Notes under the pieces: model-generated | Database searches by the model: none | What the model saw: only the letters and a program-made list of their open reading frames with translations | What the model was told of the DNA's origin: nothing | Origin: Petaurus breviceps papuanus | Lineage: Eukaryota > Chordata > Mammalia > Diprotodontia > Petauridae | Assembly: GCA_028583685.1 (NCBI GenBank) | Contig: JAMXIF010001253.1 | Coordinates: 79,248,219-79,312,218 of the forward strand | Direction: 5' to 3' | Length of the DNA: 64,000 bases | Program-made: the position numbers and the translations under genes | Shown: one piece after another, positions 54,030 to 64,000 of the stretch | Numbering within the stretch: position 1 is the first letter of the stretch | How the letters are laid out: every line of letters begins with the position of its first letter

Positions 54030-55060
54030 ATATTTATAAATGTAGAACAAGATTTTGATGCAACACAATAATTTGCGTTAAAACCATTATAAAATATAGG
54101 AATAGATGGATCTTTCCTTATATGTGGCATGGAGATAATCTAAAGTCCCTTCCAGTCAGTTCAGGAGTAAAGCAATGATGTCCACGGTCAACATTTCTAT
54201 TTGACATAGTACTAGAAATGCTAGCTATAGCAATAGGACAAGAAAAAGTCATGGTGAATAAGTATAGGCAAAGGAGAATTTAAATGATTGTTTTGTGCAG
54301 GTAATATAGTATACTTACAGAACCCTAGAAAGTCAACTAAAAATTAATTGAAAAAAAATAATTTCAGCAATGTTTCAAGGTATGAATCCATACAAATCAT
54401 CATCCTTTCTCTGTAACACCAATAAAATCCAAATTATATTTAAAATAACTAGAGAATGTATAAAACATGATACAATTATAAAACACTTTTTATGGAAATA
54501 AAGACCTAAATAAATGGAGAAATATTAATTGTTTATATGTAAGCTGATTCAATATAATAAAAAAGCCAGAATTTACTTATTCAGTAAATACCATATCCAT
54601 TCACTATCAAAGGATTACTTTATAGAACTAGATAAAATAACAATAAAATTCATCTGTAAGATCAAAAGATCAGGAATCTCAAGGGATATAATGGGGGCGG
54701 GGAAGTGAGAATGAAAGGGGATCTTGCAGTACTAGATCTCCAATTATACTAACAAAGCAATAATTATTTTTTTTAAAGTTACATGTTAAAAAAATGCAGA
54801 GAGAACAACTAATTGAAAAGATAAAGAAACAAAAAACACCTGGTCACATGGTATTAGACAAACCCAAAGGTTTCAGCTGCTGAGATAAGGAATCATTATT
54901 TGACAGAAACTTTTTCAAATGTATGAAGAGAGTTCTGTCTCTTTGAAAGAGATGATCTACTCAAAAGTAGGAAATTACTTGGCAATTGAAAAACCTAAAT
55001 ATCTCAACTTTCTTTTCCAGTTTATGAGTAAACAGGAAAAAGAAGTTGAAGACTACTAGC
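54030..55060 (+). repeat. L1 ORF2 relic, plus strand
   Basis: AATGATGTCCACGGTCAACA then TATTTGACATAGTACTAGAA then CTAGCTATAGCAATAGGACA corresponds to the L1 reverse transcriptase around its QGCPLSPLLFN and EVLARAI stretch. Downstream are TATTTAAAATAACTAGAGAA, AATACCATATCCATTCACTA and GATCTTGCAGTACTAGATCT. Coding frames are broken by stops. Both the 5' part and the 3' UTR are missing. Confidence 0.75.
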
Positions 55061-55199
55061 TACATAATCTAATATTAAAATTTTTACCTGTTAACATTGC
55101 TGAACTATCCATTGCATTTTAAAATTAACATTATAAAGAATTTCATGCTTATAACCAAAAGAGTAAAAGTTTAAAATAAAGTTATTTTAGCATTTTTCA

Positions 55200-56300
55200 A
55201 CCCTTATTATGTGCCAGGCACTGTATTATGGCTGGTTGTACAAAGAAAGACATAAAACCAAACAAAAACCACCCATGTTCTCAAGGAGAATGCATTTTAA
55301 TGAAGAAGACAGTATATAAATAACTAGAAGACATATTCAGAATAGGTAAAGGTAATTTGATGGGGAAAGGCATTAGGAATTGGAGAGACTAGGAAAAGCC
55401 TCTTTCAAAAAAAATGAGATTTTAGCTGAAACTTTAAACAAACTATGAAAACTTAGAGTAAGAAATGAAGGGCCAAAGCATTCCAGGCATGGGAGAGATG
55501 GCCAAGCACACAGGTGGGAAGAAGTTTGTCCCGTTTGAGAAACTGAACGTAGGCAAGCATTTCTGGGTAGTAGCCCTCCTGGCTTAGAGTGAATGTCAGT
55601 GGTAACTTTTTGTCTTTGAAACAACAACCCTGAAAGTCTTCCCCTCCCTGTTTGAGTTCTATCTTTTTTCTAATTAAAAGGGGCCATCCCTTCACTCCTT
55701 GAAAAGGCCTATTCACTGAATGGGCCTTACATCAATCCAGCCTAAAAGGGCCAGGGTCTCCCATTGCATCCTTAGTCATCTCCATCATCCTGATGAATAT
55801 CTGGTCACTCTGGACCCAGATAGTTCTGGAGGAGAAAGTGAAGCTGGTGGCTTGCACAGCTCTCACTCAAATCAAAGTCAACTGAAAATCTGGCCTTCAT
55901 TTTCCTGATGGTCCTCTTCAAAAATGAAGGACAAACACAACCAGAGTGAGTGAGTATGTAGAGAATGAAAAAAAAGGGAGGAGGAGGAGGTCAGATTATG
56001 AAGAACTTTAAATGACAAACAGAATTTTTTTTTTATTTGAACCTTGAAGTATTAGCCAGTAGAGCTCTGTGAATGGTGGAGTTGACATAGTCAGACCTAC
56101 CCTTTAGAAAAATCACCTTGATAACTGAGTAGAGGATGGAATAGAGCACAAAGAGACATGAGGCCACCAGTTAGAAGGTTTTTGCAGTAATTGAGGTGAG
56201 AGGTAACAATTACCTGAACTCCAGTGGTGGTTGTTTAAGTAGAGCGAAGGGGATACATATGAAAGATGCTGTGAAGATAGAAGTGACAAATATGGCAATG
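55200..56300 (-). repeat. L2 relic, minus strand, interrupted
   Basis: The left part (55200-55563) has ATTATGTGCCAGGCACTGTA, GAGATTTTAGCTGAAACTTT and AAGCATTCCAGGCATGGGAG. The right part (55950-56300) has CAGATTATGAAGAACTTTAA, AAAATCACCTTGATAACTGA and GAAGGTTTTTGCAGTAATTG. Together they follow the reverse-complement L2 3' region in order, separated by the repeat at 55574-55942. Confidence 0.75.
55574..55942 (+). repeat. Unnamed interspersed repeat, copy 2
   Basis: It aligns with 26505-26897: CAACAACCCTGAAAGTCTTC against CAACAACCCTGAGGGTCTTC, GGCCTATTCACTGAATGGGC, AAATCAAAGTCAACTG, and an end with AATGAAGGACAAACACAACC. It interrupts an L2 copy, so it is a genuine insertion younger than that L2. 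Confidence 0.65.
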
Positions 56301-56309
56301 GATTTTATT

Positions 56310-56515
56310 CAAGTAATTATATATCATATACCTATAATTATATGTAATGTTGAGTAAAATTATCTAGTATACTTAATATTTCCTAAAAGTTTTTGTTGTT
56401 TGGGGAATCATTATGATTTAGCATAGCAAAAATATTCCTGAAATATCCATAATTAATATGTTATTTTGGAGAGGGTTCACTTCTCAGTCAATTCACAATT
56501 ATCTACATCACATCT
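56310..56515. other. Unassigned stretch
   Basis: AT-rich, nothing recognised. Confidence 0.4.
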
Positions 56516-56519
56516 ACAT

Positions 56520-56668
56520 CTCAATTTATCAAAAACTGAATTCATGAACTGTCCCTACAAACCTTCCTTTCTAATTTCTCTATTACTGTTTAAACTACCA
56601 CTGTACTTTGAGTCACCCAGTCTAGCATCCTCAGTATCATCCTTGTCCCTTTACTCTCTTTTATCACA
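56520..56668 (+). repeat. L2 fragment, near-identical to 58882-59030
   Basis: 149 bp from CTCAATTTATCAAAAACTGA to TTATCAC match the L2 copy at 58882-59030 with only about four differences. The flanks on both sides do not match. The segment is the L2 stretch after the reverse transcriptase ('caaaactgaactcat..'). Confidence 0.85.
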
Positions 56669-56699
56669 TAGCTCTGATAAATAAATAACCTAAGCTTCA

Positions 56700-57390
56700 T
56701 TTGGTTTTTGTATTATACCTGTAAAATTTGTCTGAAAAATGTAAAGATAAATAACTGCTTTAGAATTTATGATCTGTAACCTTTAAAACTATACCCTAGC
56801 TCTAAGTCTGAATTGTCAAGAATGTATATTAAGGTCATGTCAAACAAGAATATAATCTTGAAGAAAAAGAACTAGTTTAATGAACTCCCTTGGAATAATG
56901 ATTTGAATAAATTTAAGTAGATTTTCAGTTGGTTTAATTGAAATCAACGCTACTACTCATTACTATTGAAATTTCATTTCAGTATGAACATACTTCTTCC
57001 TCCACATTTTATTTTTCAGCTATACTTATTTTAAAATATAAAAGGCTACTGACATGTTAGTATCAAGGTATAGTTTTCCTTAATTTAATAAGTCAAAGAA
57101 TAGTCAGTTCTTTTGGTATCTAGTCCTTTCTTTTGCAAGGAAATTTGAATTGAATACTTAAGTTCAACGTGCATATATATTAGTTATACTTTATTGTGAG
57201 GTCTTTTTTCTTCTTTCTCTATAAAGGAAACTGATACTTGAAGACAAAAATTCTAAACTTCCATGTCAGTCAGGATGATACAACAATAATGACTTGTAGC
57301 CTTCAACTATTTTTATTGAAAAGAACTAAGAAACTCATAAACACTCCTAGCCTTCCTGACAAATTATAAGATTGATAAAGTAATCTAATC
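56700..57390. other. Unique AT-rich stretch
   Basis: Nothing recognised. Confidence 0.45.
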
Positions 57391-57394
57391 TGTG

Positions 57395-57585
57395 TGATGC
57401 AGTGGAATAAATTATGGATTTGGATTTAGAAGACTCAGTTCACAATCTGTCTCTGCCTTATATTACAGAAATAACTTTGAACAGTTTGCTTAAACTCTCC
57501 AAATTTCTGTTTTCTTCATCTGCAAAATAAGGGTTTTGGATAGATGACATTTAAGGTCTCTTCCACTAAAGATCTGTGACCCTCT
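57395..57585 (+). repeat. MIR relic, plus strand
   Basis: GTGTGATGCAGTGGAATAAA, AAGACTCAGTTCACAATCTG, TTTTCTTCATCTGCAAAATA and AAGGTCTCTTCCACTAAAGA are in MIR order. Confidence 0.65.
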
Positions 57586-57589
57586 TTTA

Positions 57590-58305
57590 TCATTTCATTT
57601 TGCAATAAATAACCCACAGAATTTGATGAGTGTTTCTCAAACTATAGCTCATAGCCCCTCACCAGTGGATTTCTCTTTAAGAGTCACCAAAAAGGAACAG
57701 TTGGGCTAAAGTAAAGGCATTTTTCTGAAGAGGCATCATAAGAACCATAGCAACAAAACATAAGTTTGGGGTAACCTCTTCTAAAAATAAACACAAAATC
57801 CATGAGAAGTGTAGGCACACACAGAGTACAGTAGCAGTGAGGTACTCGGGTTGGGAATACGCATGTCTCAGGTAATTCACAGCACCAGTTCCTGAAGAAC
57901 ACAGTGTCCTTTCTCTGATAGTGTTCTCATGTGCCTAGGCTTCAGCATCAGTCCTGGATAGTTCACTTAGTTGAATTCCCAGAACTTGTTCCACTCTAAA
58001 CTTCAACTCCTGACAGCTAGAGCTAACTCTCTCTTGACTCATAAAGTTCCTCTGATCTCATGCCTTGACTCATTCAGCCTACATACTTTTCTCTATGTGT
58101 GTCTCCTACTGGGTGAGAAGTTCTGCTTCGTAGTCATTGGGGAATGAGGAAGAGATAGAAATCTCCCCTACTCCCAAAGGAGAAGAACAATTTCCTTTCA
58201 AGAGCTGGTGGGTTCTTCTTCCATATCTGGCCCTCTGTCATTTAGACTGACAGCTCATATTCAGAATTGTTTCTTCTCTGAGAATGTGTCATGCTTTTTT
58301 AAAAG
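57590..58305. other. Unassigned stretch
   Basis: Overlapping minus-strand frames at 57677-57902 have no recognisable motif. No repeat named. Confidence 0.4.
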
Positions 58306-58309
58306 GCCA

Positions 58310-58345
58310 AATTCAATCCAATAAATGTTTATTAAGCAGTTAGAA
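58310..58345 (-). repeat. L2 terminal scrap
   Basis: ATCCAATAAATGTTTATTAA matches the reverse-complement L2 terminus. Confidence 0.45.
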
Positions 58346-58494
58346 ACCTGGAGTGCAGAGGAGAGGATAGCAGAGGATACACATGGTGTGGGAGCCTATT
58401 TTTCCATGGAATTCAAACCAAGCAGAACTTTGCATTGTTGGACTTTGGTTAGAGAGTGGCAAGCTGCCCTCCAGTTCCAGATACAGTTACAATG

Positions 58495-59755
58495 ACTGTT
58501 TCTCCGTCCTCATCCTTCCCAACCTCTCTGCAGCCTTTGATACTGTTGATTATCCTTTCTTACTGTTGATATACTTTCTTTTTTCTGGGTTTTATAATAC
58601 TGCCTCCTCCTTCCTGTGTATCAACTCCTTCTCAGTGTCCATTTCTGGATTTTCAAGCCACACTCACTAAATATGGGTATATGTCAGCTTTGGTCCTGGG
58701 CACTCTTTTCCCTCTTAGACTGTTTTACTTAGTGGTCACCTGAGCTTCCATGGATTTGATTATTTATACCAATGATTTTCAAATCTACTTGCAAAGTCCT
58801 TTTCTTTCTCCTGACCTCTAGTCTCACACCTGCAAATGGCTTATCGGACATCTCAAACTAGAGGCTTTGTAGACATTTTAAACTCAATTTATCAAAAACT
58901 GAATTCATGAACTGTCCCTACAAACCTTCCTTTCTAATTTCTCTATTATTGTTTAAACTACCACTGTACTTTGAGTCACCCAGTCTAGCATCCTCAGTAT
59001 CACCATTGTCCCTTTACTCTCTTTCATCACCCAACTAATATCCAATTAGTTGCCATAATCCTGCTGTTTCTAACTGATAACATCTCTTATATGCATCCCC
59101 TTTCCCCCTCTGACTATGTCACCATTTTGGTGCAGGCCTTCATCACCTAACAATATGGGATTAGAATAGTAGCCTTCCGGTTGGTCTCCATGCTCAAGAT
59201 CTATTCTCATTCTAAACTGATATTCCTAGAAGATATCTGATGATGTCATACTCTATTCAGTCACATGCAGTGATTCTCTATTGCATCCAGGATCAAATAT
59301 AAAAACTTTATCTTTGGCATCTAAGGCCCTTTGTAACCTGACCCCTCCCTTTTTACACTTGACTCCTCTCCACATACGTTGCAGTTCAGTGACGCTGGCA
59401 TCCTTGTTCTTAAAAAATACACCATGTCCTGGCTCCAAGCATTGTCACTGAATGTCTTCCATGCCTAAAATTCTCTCTGCCTCCTGGTTTTCTGCAAATC
59501 TCAGATAAAGTCCTATCTTTTGTAGGAAGCCTTTCTCAGTTCTCAATAAGCTTAGTCTCTGAGATGTTGTCCAATTTGTCCTGTATATAACTTGTTTGTT
59601 CATAGATGTTTGCATGCTGGCTTCCCCATTAGACTTGAGCTCCTTGAAGACTTTAGGTTATTTGGTATTTTTTTGTATTCTCAGTTCCTATCATAGTGCC
59701 TGGCACAAAGTAAATACTTAATAAAATCTTGTTGACTTGACTTTACTTGGTCTTA
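58495..59755 (+). repeat. L2 element, plus strand, about 1.25 kb to its 3' end
   Basis: It begins in the reverse transcriptase: the frame reads LPNLSAAFDTVDYPF (motif A, normally DLSAAFDTVDH). Then TTTATACCAATGATTTTCAA corresponds to the YADDTQ region. CTTCATCACCTAACAATATG, GTAGCCTTCCGGTTGGTCTC, TAAGGCCCTTTGTAACCTGA and TAGACTTGAGCTCCTTGAAG then follow, and ATAGTGCCTGGCACAAAGTA ends it. All frames are decayed. One 149-bp part is nearly duplicated at 56520-56668. Confidence 0.85.
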
Positions 59756-59759
59756 TGTA

Positions 59760-60355
59760 TTTGCTTAAAGAGAACAATACTTTCTACCTCACATTTTATT
59801 GGCCTGTATTGGTTGTTCCAGTACATTTCTGTCACCTTAAACTTCCTAATTTTAAAAATTTGTAGTATGAGTTTAGATTATCAAATAAAGAGCTGAAAAA
59901 ATTACTAGAAGATTATTTAATAAAAACCAACTGCCCCATCAGGGTTTTCTCTGTCTTTAAAAAAAAAGTTTCTATGGAATTAATAGTATTAGTGCCAATA
60001 GTAAAAATTAAAAAAAAAAACCAGAGCAAAGCAATTCCATTACTTAATGCTTATATAAGAATTTTAAATTTTTCAAAGCCCTTTATAGAGAATAAATAAT
60101 TAACCAACATGAAATTCTAAGGCAGATAAAAATCTTTGTTATCTTTTTTCAAGGTTTACCACATGTGATGCCTAAAGTTATGAAAGCTTTTTTTTTTTAG
60201 GCATGGAAAATTTTCCCATAAGATTTTGACTATTAAATACAAATAATCTTCATAATTTACATACATTGGGTTCCACCAATATCTGCTATCCTAAGTAGGG
60301 AACCATGCTTCATTCCTGCTCCTGGTCCCCCATGAAGAAAGTTTAATTTTACCGT
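59760..60355. other. Unique AT-rich stretch
   Basis: Nothing recognised apart from short A/T runs. Confidence 0.45.
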
Positions 60356-60359
60356 GTCT

Positions 60360-60600
60360 CTTAGAGACAGCATGGTACACTTCATAGAGCAGCAATTTTG
60401 GAATCATAAGACCTATGTTCAATCCTAGATTTGATACATGTTATAGTAATGAATCCATGGTCATATAATTTGTTTTCTCTGAGCCTCAACTTCATCATTT
60501 GTAGATATGAAATGATGAGCTTTTCACTGCCTTAATTGTTAAAAGGAAATCATCTTGTTTATATTAAAGTGTTAGATAAATGGAGATAGTTGTTATTATT
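60360..60600 (+). repeat. MIR relic, plus strand
   Basis: ACAGCATGGTACACTTCATA, AAGACCTATGTTCAATCCTA and GAGCCTCAACTTCATCATTT are in MIR order. Confidence 0.6.
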
Positions 60601-60604
60601 CCTA

Positions 60605-61020
60605 GGCCTGCTTTGTCTCCTTCTATAAATACAAAATAGAAAAAAAAGCCTATTTGCTTTTAATCCCCAATGTTTCTAAAATGAGAAATTACTACCCAGA
60701 GAGTAATACCTGCCTTCTTTTCCAAAATTTCCAACAAATCATCCATGATGGTGCTGGTTTATAGACAACGAGGAAAAAAAAAATCAATGCACACACATTA
60801 CTTGAGAAGAAGAGGAAGAGATTTTTGTAGTCACAAACAAGTTACAGTCAAGATTTTGGGATGTTAACCTTTACTCTTGATTAGGATCCTCCTGGAATTT
60901 TCTAAATGAATAAAATAGATCGCTTGGGGTATACACCATTGACTTGAATTCACTTATCCATTTCTTCTTGTACTAACAAAATGAAATGTCTAGTATTTTG
61001 CTGCTGCCATAAAGACAATT
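60605..61020. other. Unique stretch
   Basis: Nothing recognised. Confidence 0.45.
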
Positions 61021-61024
61021 ATAT

Positions 61025-61265
61025 GTCACAATGGACAGTGCTGGACCCAAGGCAGAAAAAGCTGCCTTATATACTTACTAACTATGTGACCCTGAGAAAT
61101 TTGTTTAAATTCTCTCTGCTTCAGTTTCCTCAACTGTAAACAAGGATAACAGTAGCACCTATCTCTTAGGGTTATTGTGAGGACCAAATGAGATAATATT
61201 TCTAAAGTACTTGATATGGTGTCAGGAAAATAGTAGGTGTTTAATAGATGTTTATTCCTTTCTCC
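61025..61265 (+). repeat. MIR relic, plus strand
   Basis: ACTAACTATGTGACCCTGAG, TCAGTTTCCTCAACTGTAAA, TTGTGAGGACCAAATGAGAT and a tail with GTAGGTGTTTAATAGATG are in MIR order. Confidence 0.75.
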
Positions 61266-61482
61266 CATTACCCTAGTTTTTTTTTTTTGTTATTTTTTTA
61301 TATAGTTCTATGTATATGATGAAGAAAAATACATAGTAGATGACAGAAAGGAAAAGGTGCATGGTAATCTGAAAGGAAAGAAGGAATGGGTTGGGATTGT
61401 GAGCGTATTTTTGTTCCTTTCTCCTGCTGTTCTCTCTGTGTAGTTTTATATACGCAACAAAACAAAATGAATAATAGAGATT

Positions 61483-61743
61483 CGGGGCAGTTCTGTGGCA
61501 GAGTAGAAAAAGTGCTGGACCTGGAGTCAGGAAGACTCATCTTCCAGAGTTCAAATCTAGCTTCAGATACTTTCTAGCTGTGTAACCTTGGGTAAGGTAC
61601 TTTAACCCTGTATGTCTTAGGTTCCTCATCTTTTAAAACTGAGCTGGAGAAAGAAATAGCAAATCACTCTAGTGCCTTTGCAAGGAAATGCGCAAATGGG
61701 CGCCCCGAGTCAGACATGAATGAAAATGACTCAACAACAACAT
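61483..61743 (+). mobile_element. MAR1 CORE-SINE, full length
   Basis: Head GGGGCAGTTCTGTGGCAGAG, B box GAGTTCAAATC, CORE TAGCTGTGTAACCTTGG, and tail with CAAATCACTCTAGTGCCTTT, CGAGTCAGACATGAATGAAA and ACTCAACAACAAC. AATAGAGATTC occurs on both sides, ending at 61482 and about 61757, as a target duplication. Confidence 0.85.
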
Positions 61744-61864
61744 GTAATAGAGATTCAGAAAAAGAAGATGCTTTCATATGTGGTCATTGAAAGAAAAGAA
61801 AAGAAAAAAATTGTTTGGAAGTGAGATTTTAACTTATTTTAAGCCTACTTTTTTAGGACTTCTT

Positions 61865-62830
61865 TTTTAGTAATTATACTTTAATATTCATTAAAAAAAA
61901 CTGAATTCCCAGTTCCCTTCCTCCTTCCAGCCTCTCCCCCAATCTAGAAGACAAGGAATATGATATAAATGCAAAACATTTCCATGTTAGCCATGTTGCA
62001 AAATAAAAAGGAAGAAAAATAAAGTGAAAAAAGTGTGCTTTTATCTGCACTCTGAGTTCATAGATTTTTCTCTCTCAAGGTGGATAGTATTTTTCATCAT
62101 GTGTCCTTTGGAATTGTCTTAGAACATTGTATTGATTAGAGTGACTAACTCTTTTGTGGTTGCTAATCGTGCAGTATTGCTGTTACTGTGTCAATGAATC
62201 TCTGGTTCTGATCACTTTGTTTTGTACCAGTTCATATAGGTCTTCCCAGGTTCTTCTGAAATGATCTCCTCTGTCATGTCTTATAGCACAGTAGTATTCC
62301 ATCACAATCATATACCACAAAATTTTCAGCCAATTCTCAATTAATAGGCATCCCCTCCATTTCTAATTCTTTGCCACCACAAAAAGAGTTGCTGCAAATA
62401 TGTTTGTACATATAGGTTTTCTTCCATTTTTCTTGGATCTCTTCGGGATACAGACCTAATGGTAGTATTGCTTGGGTCGAAATTTATGTAAAATTTTATA
62501 GCCCTTTGGGTATAGTTCCCAGTTGTTCTCCAGTATGGTCAGACCAGTTCACAATTCTACCAACAGTACATTAACATACCTGTTTTTCATTATCCTCTCC
62601 AGCATTTGTCATTTTCCTTTTCTGTAATGTTAGCCAATCTGATAGGTGTGAGGTGGTACCTCAGAGTTGTTGTAATTCACATAACTATAATCAATAGTGA
62701 TTTAGAACATTTTTCCATATGACTATTTTATAGTTTTGATTTTATTTTTCAGAAAACTGCCTGTTCATATCCTTTGACCACTCACTTATCAATTGGTGAA
62801 TATTAAGCCTCAGATTTTCTCTGAATACCT
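61865..62830 (-). repeat. L1 3' end, minus strand
   Basis: GCACAGTAGTATTCCATCAC, CACAAAAAGAGTTGCTGCAA, CCAATCTGATAGGTGTGAGG, TCAATAGTGATTTAGAACAT and GCCTGTTCATATCCTTTGAC are the reverse complement of the end of ORF2 and the 3' UTR. It reaches further into ORF2 than the L1 in the HAL1 nest. Confidence 0.8.
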
Positions 62831-62934
62831 TTCTTTGATTTCTTGAACTTTCTAACAAATCCACCGGATATTTCCTCAACAGAGCCCACTGTAAAGCCAT
62901 GCAAAAGCAGCTTTTCAGAGGACTGCTGCTGTGA

Positions 62935-64000
62935 ACAGCTTTGGTTCTGATTACACAGTATAGTGAACTCTCCATTTATTCAGTAACAAACTAAGTCAAA
63001 ACATTCATAGAAAATCAAAATATAGCATTTACCATCTTATGGCATAACAATTTATCACTAAAATGGCAAGTAGTTTTCACCAAAGTGGTCACATAGTTTT
63101 AAACAAAAGATAACATTCATTTAGTAACACAGTCATTTAGTAAGTCCTTAATTCAGTCATCCTTAAGGAGGCAAGCTTCCTTAATTGACACAAAGTACAA
63201 AGGTTTCAAAGTCCTCCATCCCTGGGTCTCATGGTCTTAATCTCTTAAAAAGCACTTTCTTCTTAATTGGAGAAGTCCTTAACTTAATCATCTAAATATA
63301 AAGGTCAGAGTTTTCCACCTGTAGGCCACAGTAAGTCATGATTTTCTTAGTTTGCATTAAATACCCAAGGAGAGGTCTGTTTATCTTGACCTGAGGCAGG
63401 TTCTCAGCTTCCATAGTCCCAGCTCCTGCCTGAATCTATACAACTGTCACCTGGGTTCAAAGGCAGGCAGCACCCAGTTCTTTGTCTAGCTCCTTGCCCA
63501 GTTCTTCATCGACTTCCTTTTCCAGTTCCCATTCCATTTTGAAGCTCACAGTGTCCAGTCAATCTCAAGTCCTTCACAGTTTCTGTTTCTGGGAAGACAA
63601 AGATTAGCAGAGCCAAAACAACATTCATGTACATTGCCAGCACTATCATCAATTCTTTTTCTGCCTGTGAAAGCAACAGGGACCCACAAACAAGGTCTGA
63701 GGAAATCAACACAAATTATTAGTATAGTCCCAGGACCTCTGAAAATGTCAGCAAGACCCTCCTCCAGGATTTCTGTAAACACACAACAAGAAAATCCTCT
63801 TTCAGGGATTCTGAACCATCAGCAAGGTCCCAGGGCTTCTGTAACAACGGCACTGCCCTCTATCCGAAGACAAATCTGACAAAGTAACATCAAAACAGAC
63901 AGTACTGGTACCACAGTCATGCTTCTTCCCAGTTCTCTCTTCTCATTTCTCAGAAGTTCTCAATTCGGTTCTCAGAAGAAATTCTCAGGAGAAGTTCTGG
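62935..64000 (-). repeat. Second LTR-like fossil repeat, truncated by window end
   Basis: Read on the minus strand it shares, in order, TCTGTTTTGATGTTA (near 63890), a GTGTTTACAGAAATCCTGG block (near 63775), and AATAAATGGAGAG near its right end (about 62975) with the repeat at 47640-48880. The polyadenylation signal at the same relative place supports an LTR. The upstream end lies beyond the window. It is a diverged fossil; no retroviral genes are visible here. Whether an internal region follows outside cannot be known. Confidence 0.5.

Overview
This window reads as non-coding vertebrate nuclear DNA from a marsupial. I find no intact protein-coding gene, RNA gene, CRISPR array or prokaryotic feature. 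The marsupial assignment rests on the repeats. They include tRNA-headed SINEs opening GGCAGCTAGGTGGC and closing on AACCCCAATTGCC, MAR1-type CORE-SINEs with an RTE/BovB-like tail, many L2 and MIR copies, L1 3' ends of marsupial type, and two HAL1 ('half-L1') elements that carry ORF1 but no ORF2. Some SINEs have a variant 3' half (CTAGCCGTGTRACC), which may point to an Australian lineage such as a dasyurid; that is a weak inference. The window is AT-rich, lies in an intron or gene desert, and contains a 10-N assembly gap inside a pyrimidine microsatellite.

Layout. 1-9.7 kb: mostly unique AT-rich DNA with MIR, L2 and one SINE insertion. 10-20.6 kb: MAR1, an L1 3' end, L2 pieces cut by small hAT-type elements, two SINEs, a CR1/L3 copy, and a (TTCC)n tract. 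21.1-21.6 kb: a GC-rich terminal-inverted-repeat element with TA flanks (Tc1/mariner-like MITE). 22.9-25.0 kb: repeat-poor DNA with a palindromic X-box-like motif. 25.0-27.3 kb: MAR1, a long pyrimidine tract, two SINEs and a repeat family I cannot name. 27.4-27.7 kb (minus strand): a decayed C2H2 zinc-finger pseudogene. 28.5-34.9 kb: a nest in which two HAL1 elements sit in or at the edge of one L1 3' end, all on the minus strand. 35-47 kb: MIR and L2 relics, including an approximately 1.8-kb L2 on the minus strand, and two local duplications. 47.6-48.9 kb: an LTR-like fossil repeat with an internal 69-bp tandem array. 49-56.3 kb: several L1 pieces, a SINE pair, a long hairpin, possible reverse-transcriptase relics on opposite strands, and L2. 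56.5-59.8 kb: L2, including a 149-bp stretch nearly identical to a second copy 2.4 kb away. 60-64 kb: MIR, MAR1, an L1 3' end and a second LTR-like fossil running off the window edge.

The elements do not form a pathway; they are layered insertions whose order can partly be read from nesting and target-site duplications (TSDs). The longest open frames come from 3n-period tandem repeats, microsatellites or transposon sequence and are not called as genes. No clear undescribed biological system is visible. The items most worth checking are the HAL1/L1 nest, the GC-rich MITE, the near-identical L2 duplicate, the tandem array in the LTR-like repeat, the unnamed repeat family, the hairpin and the zinc-finger relic. 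Repeat boundaries are read by eye and are accurate to roughly 10-30 bases unless a TSD is given.
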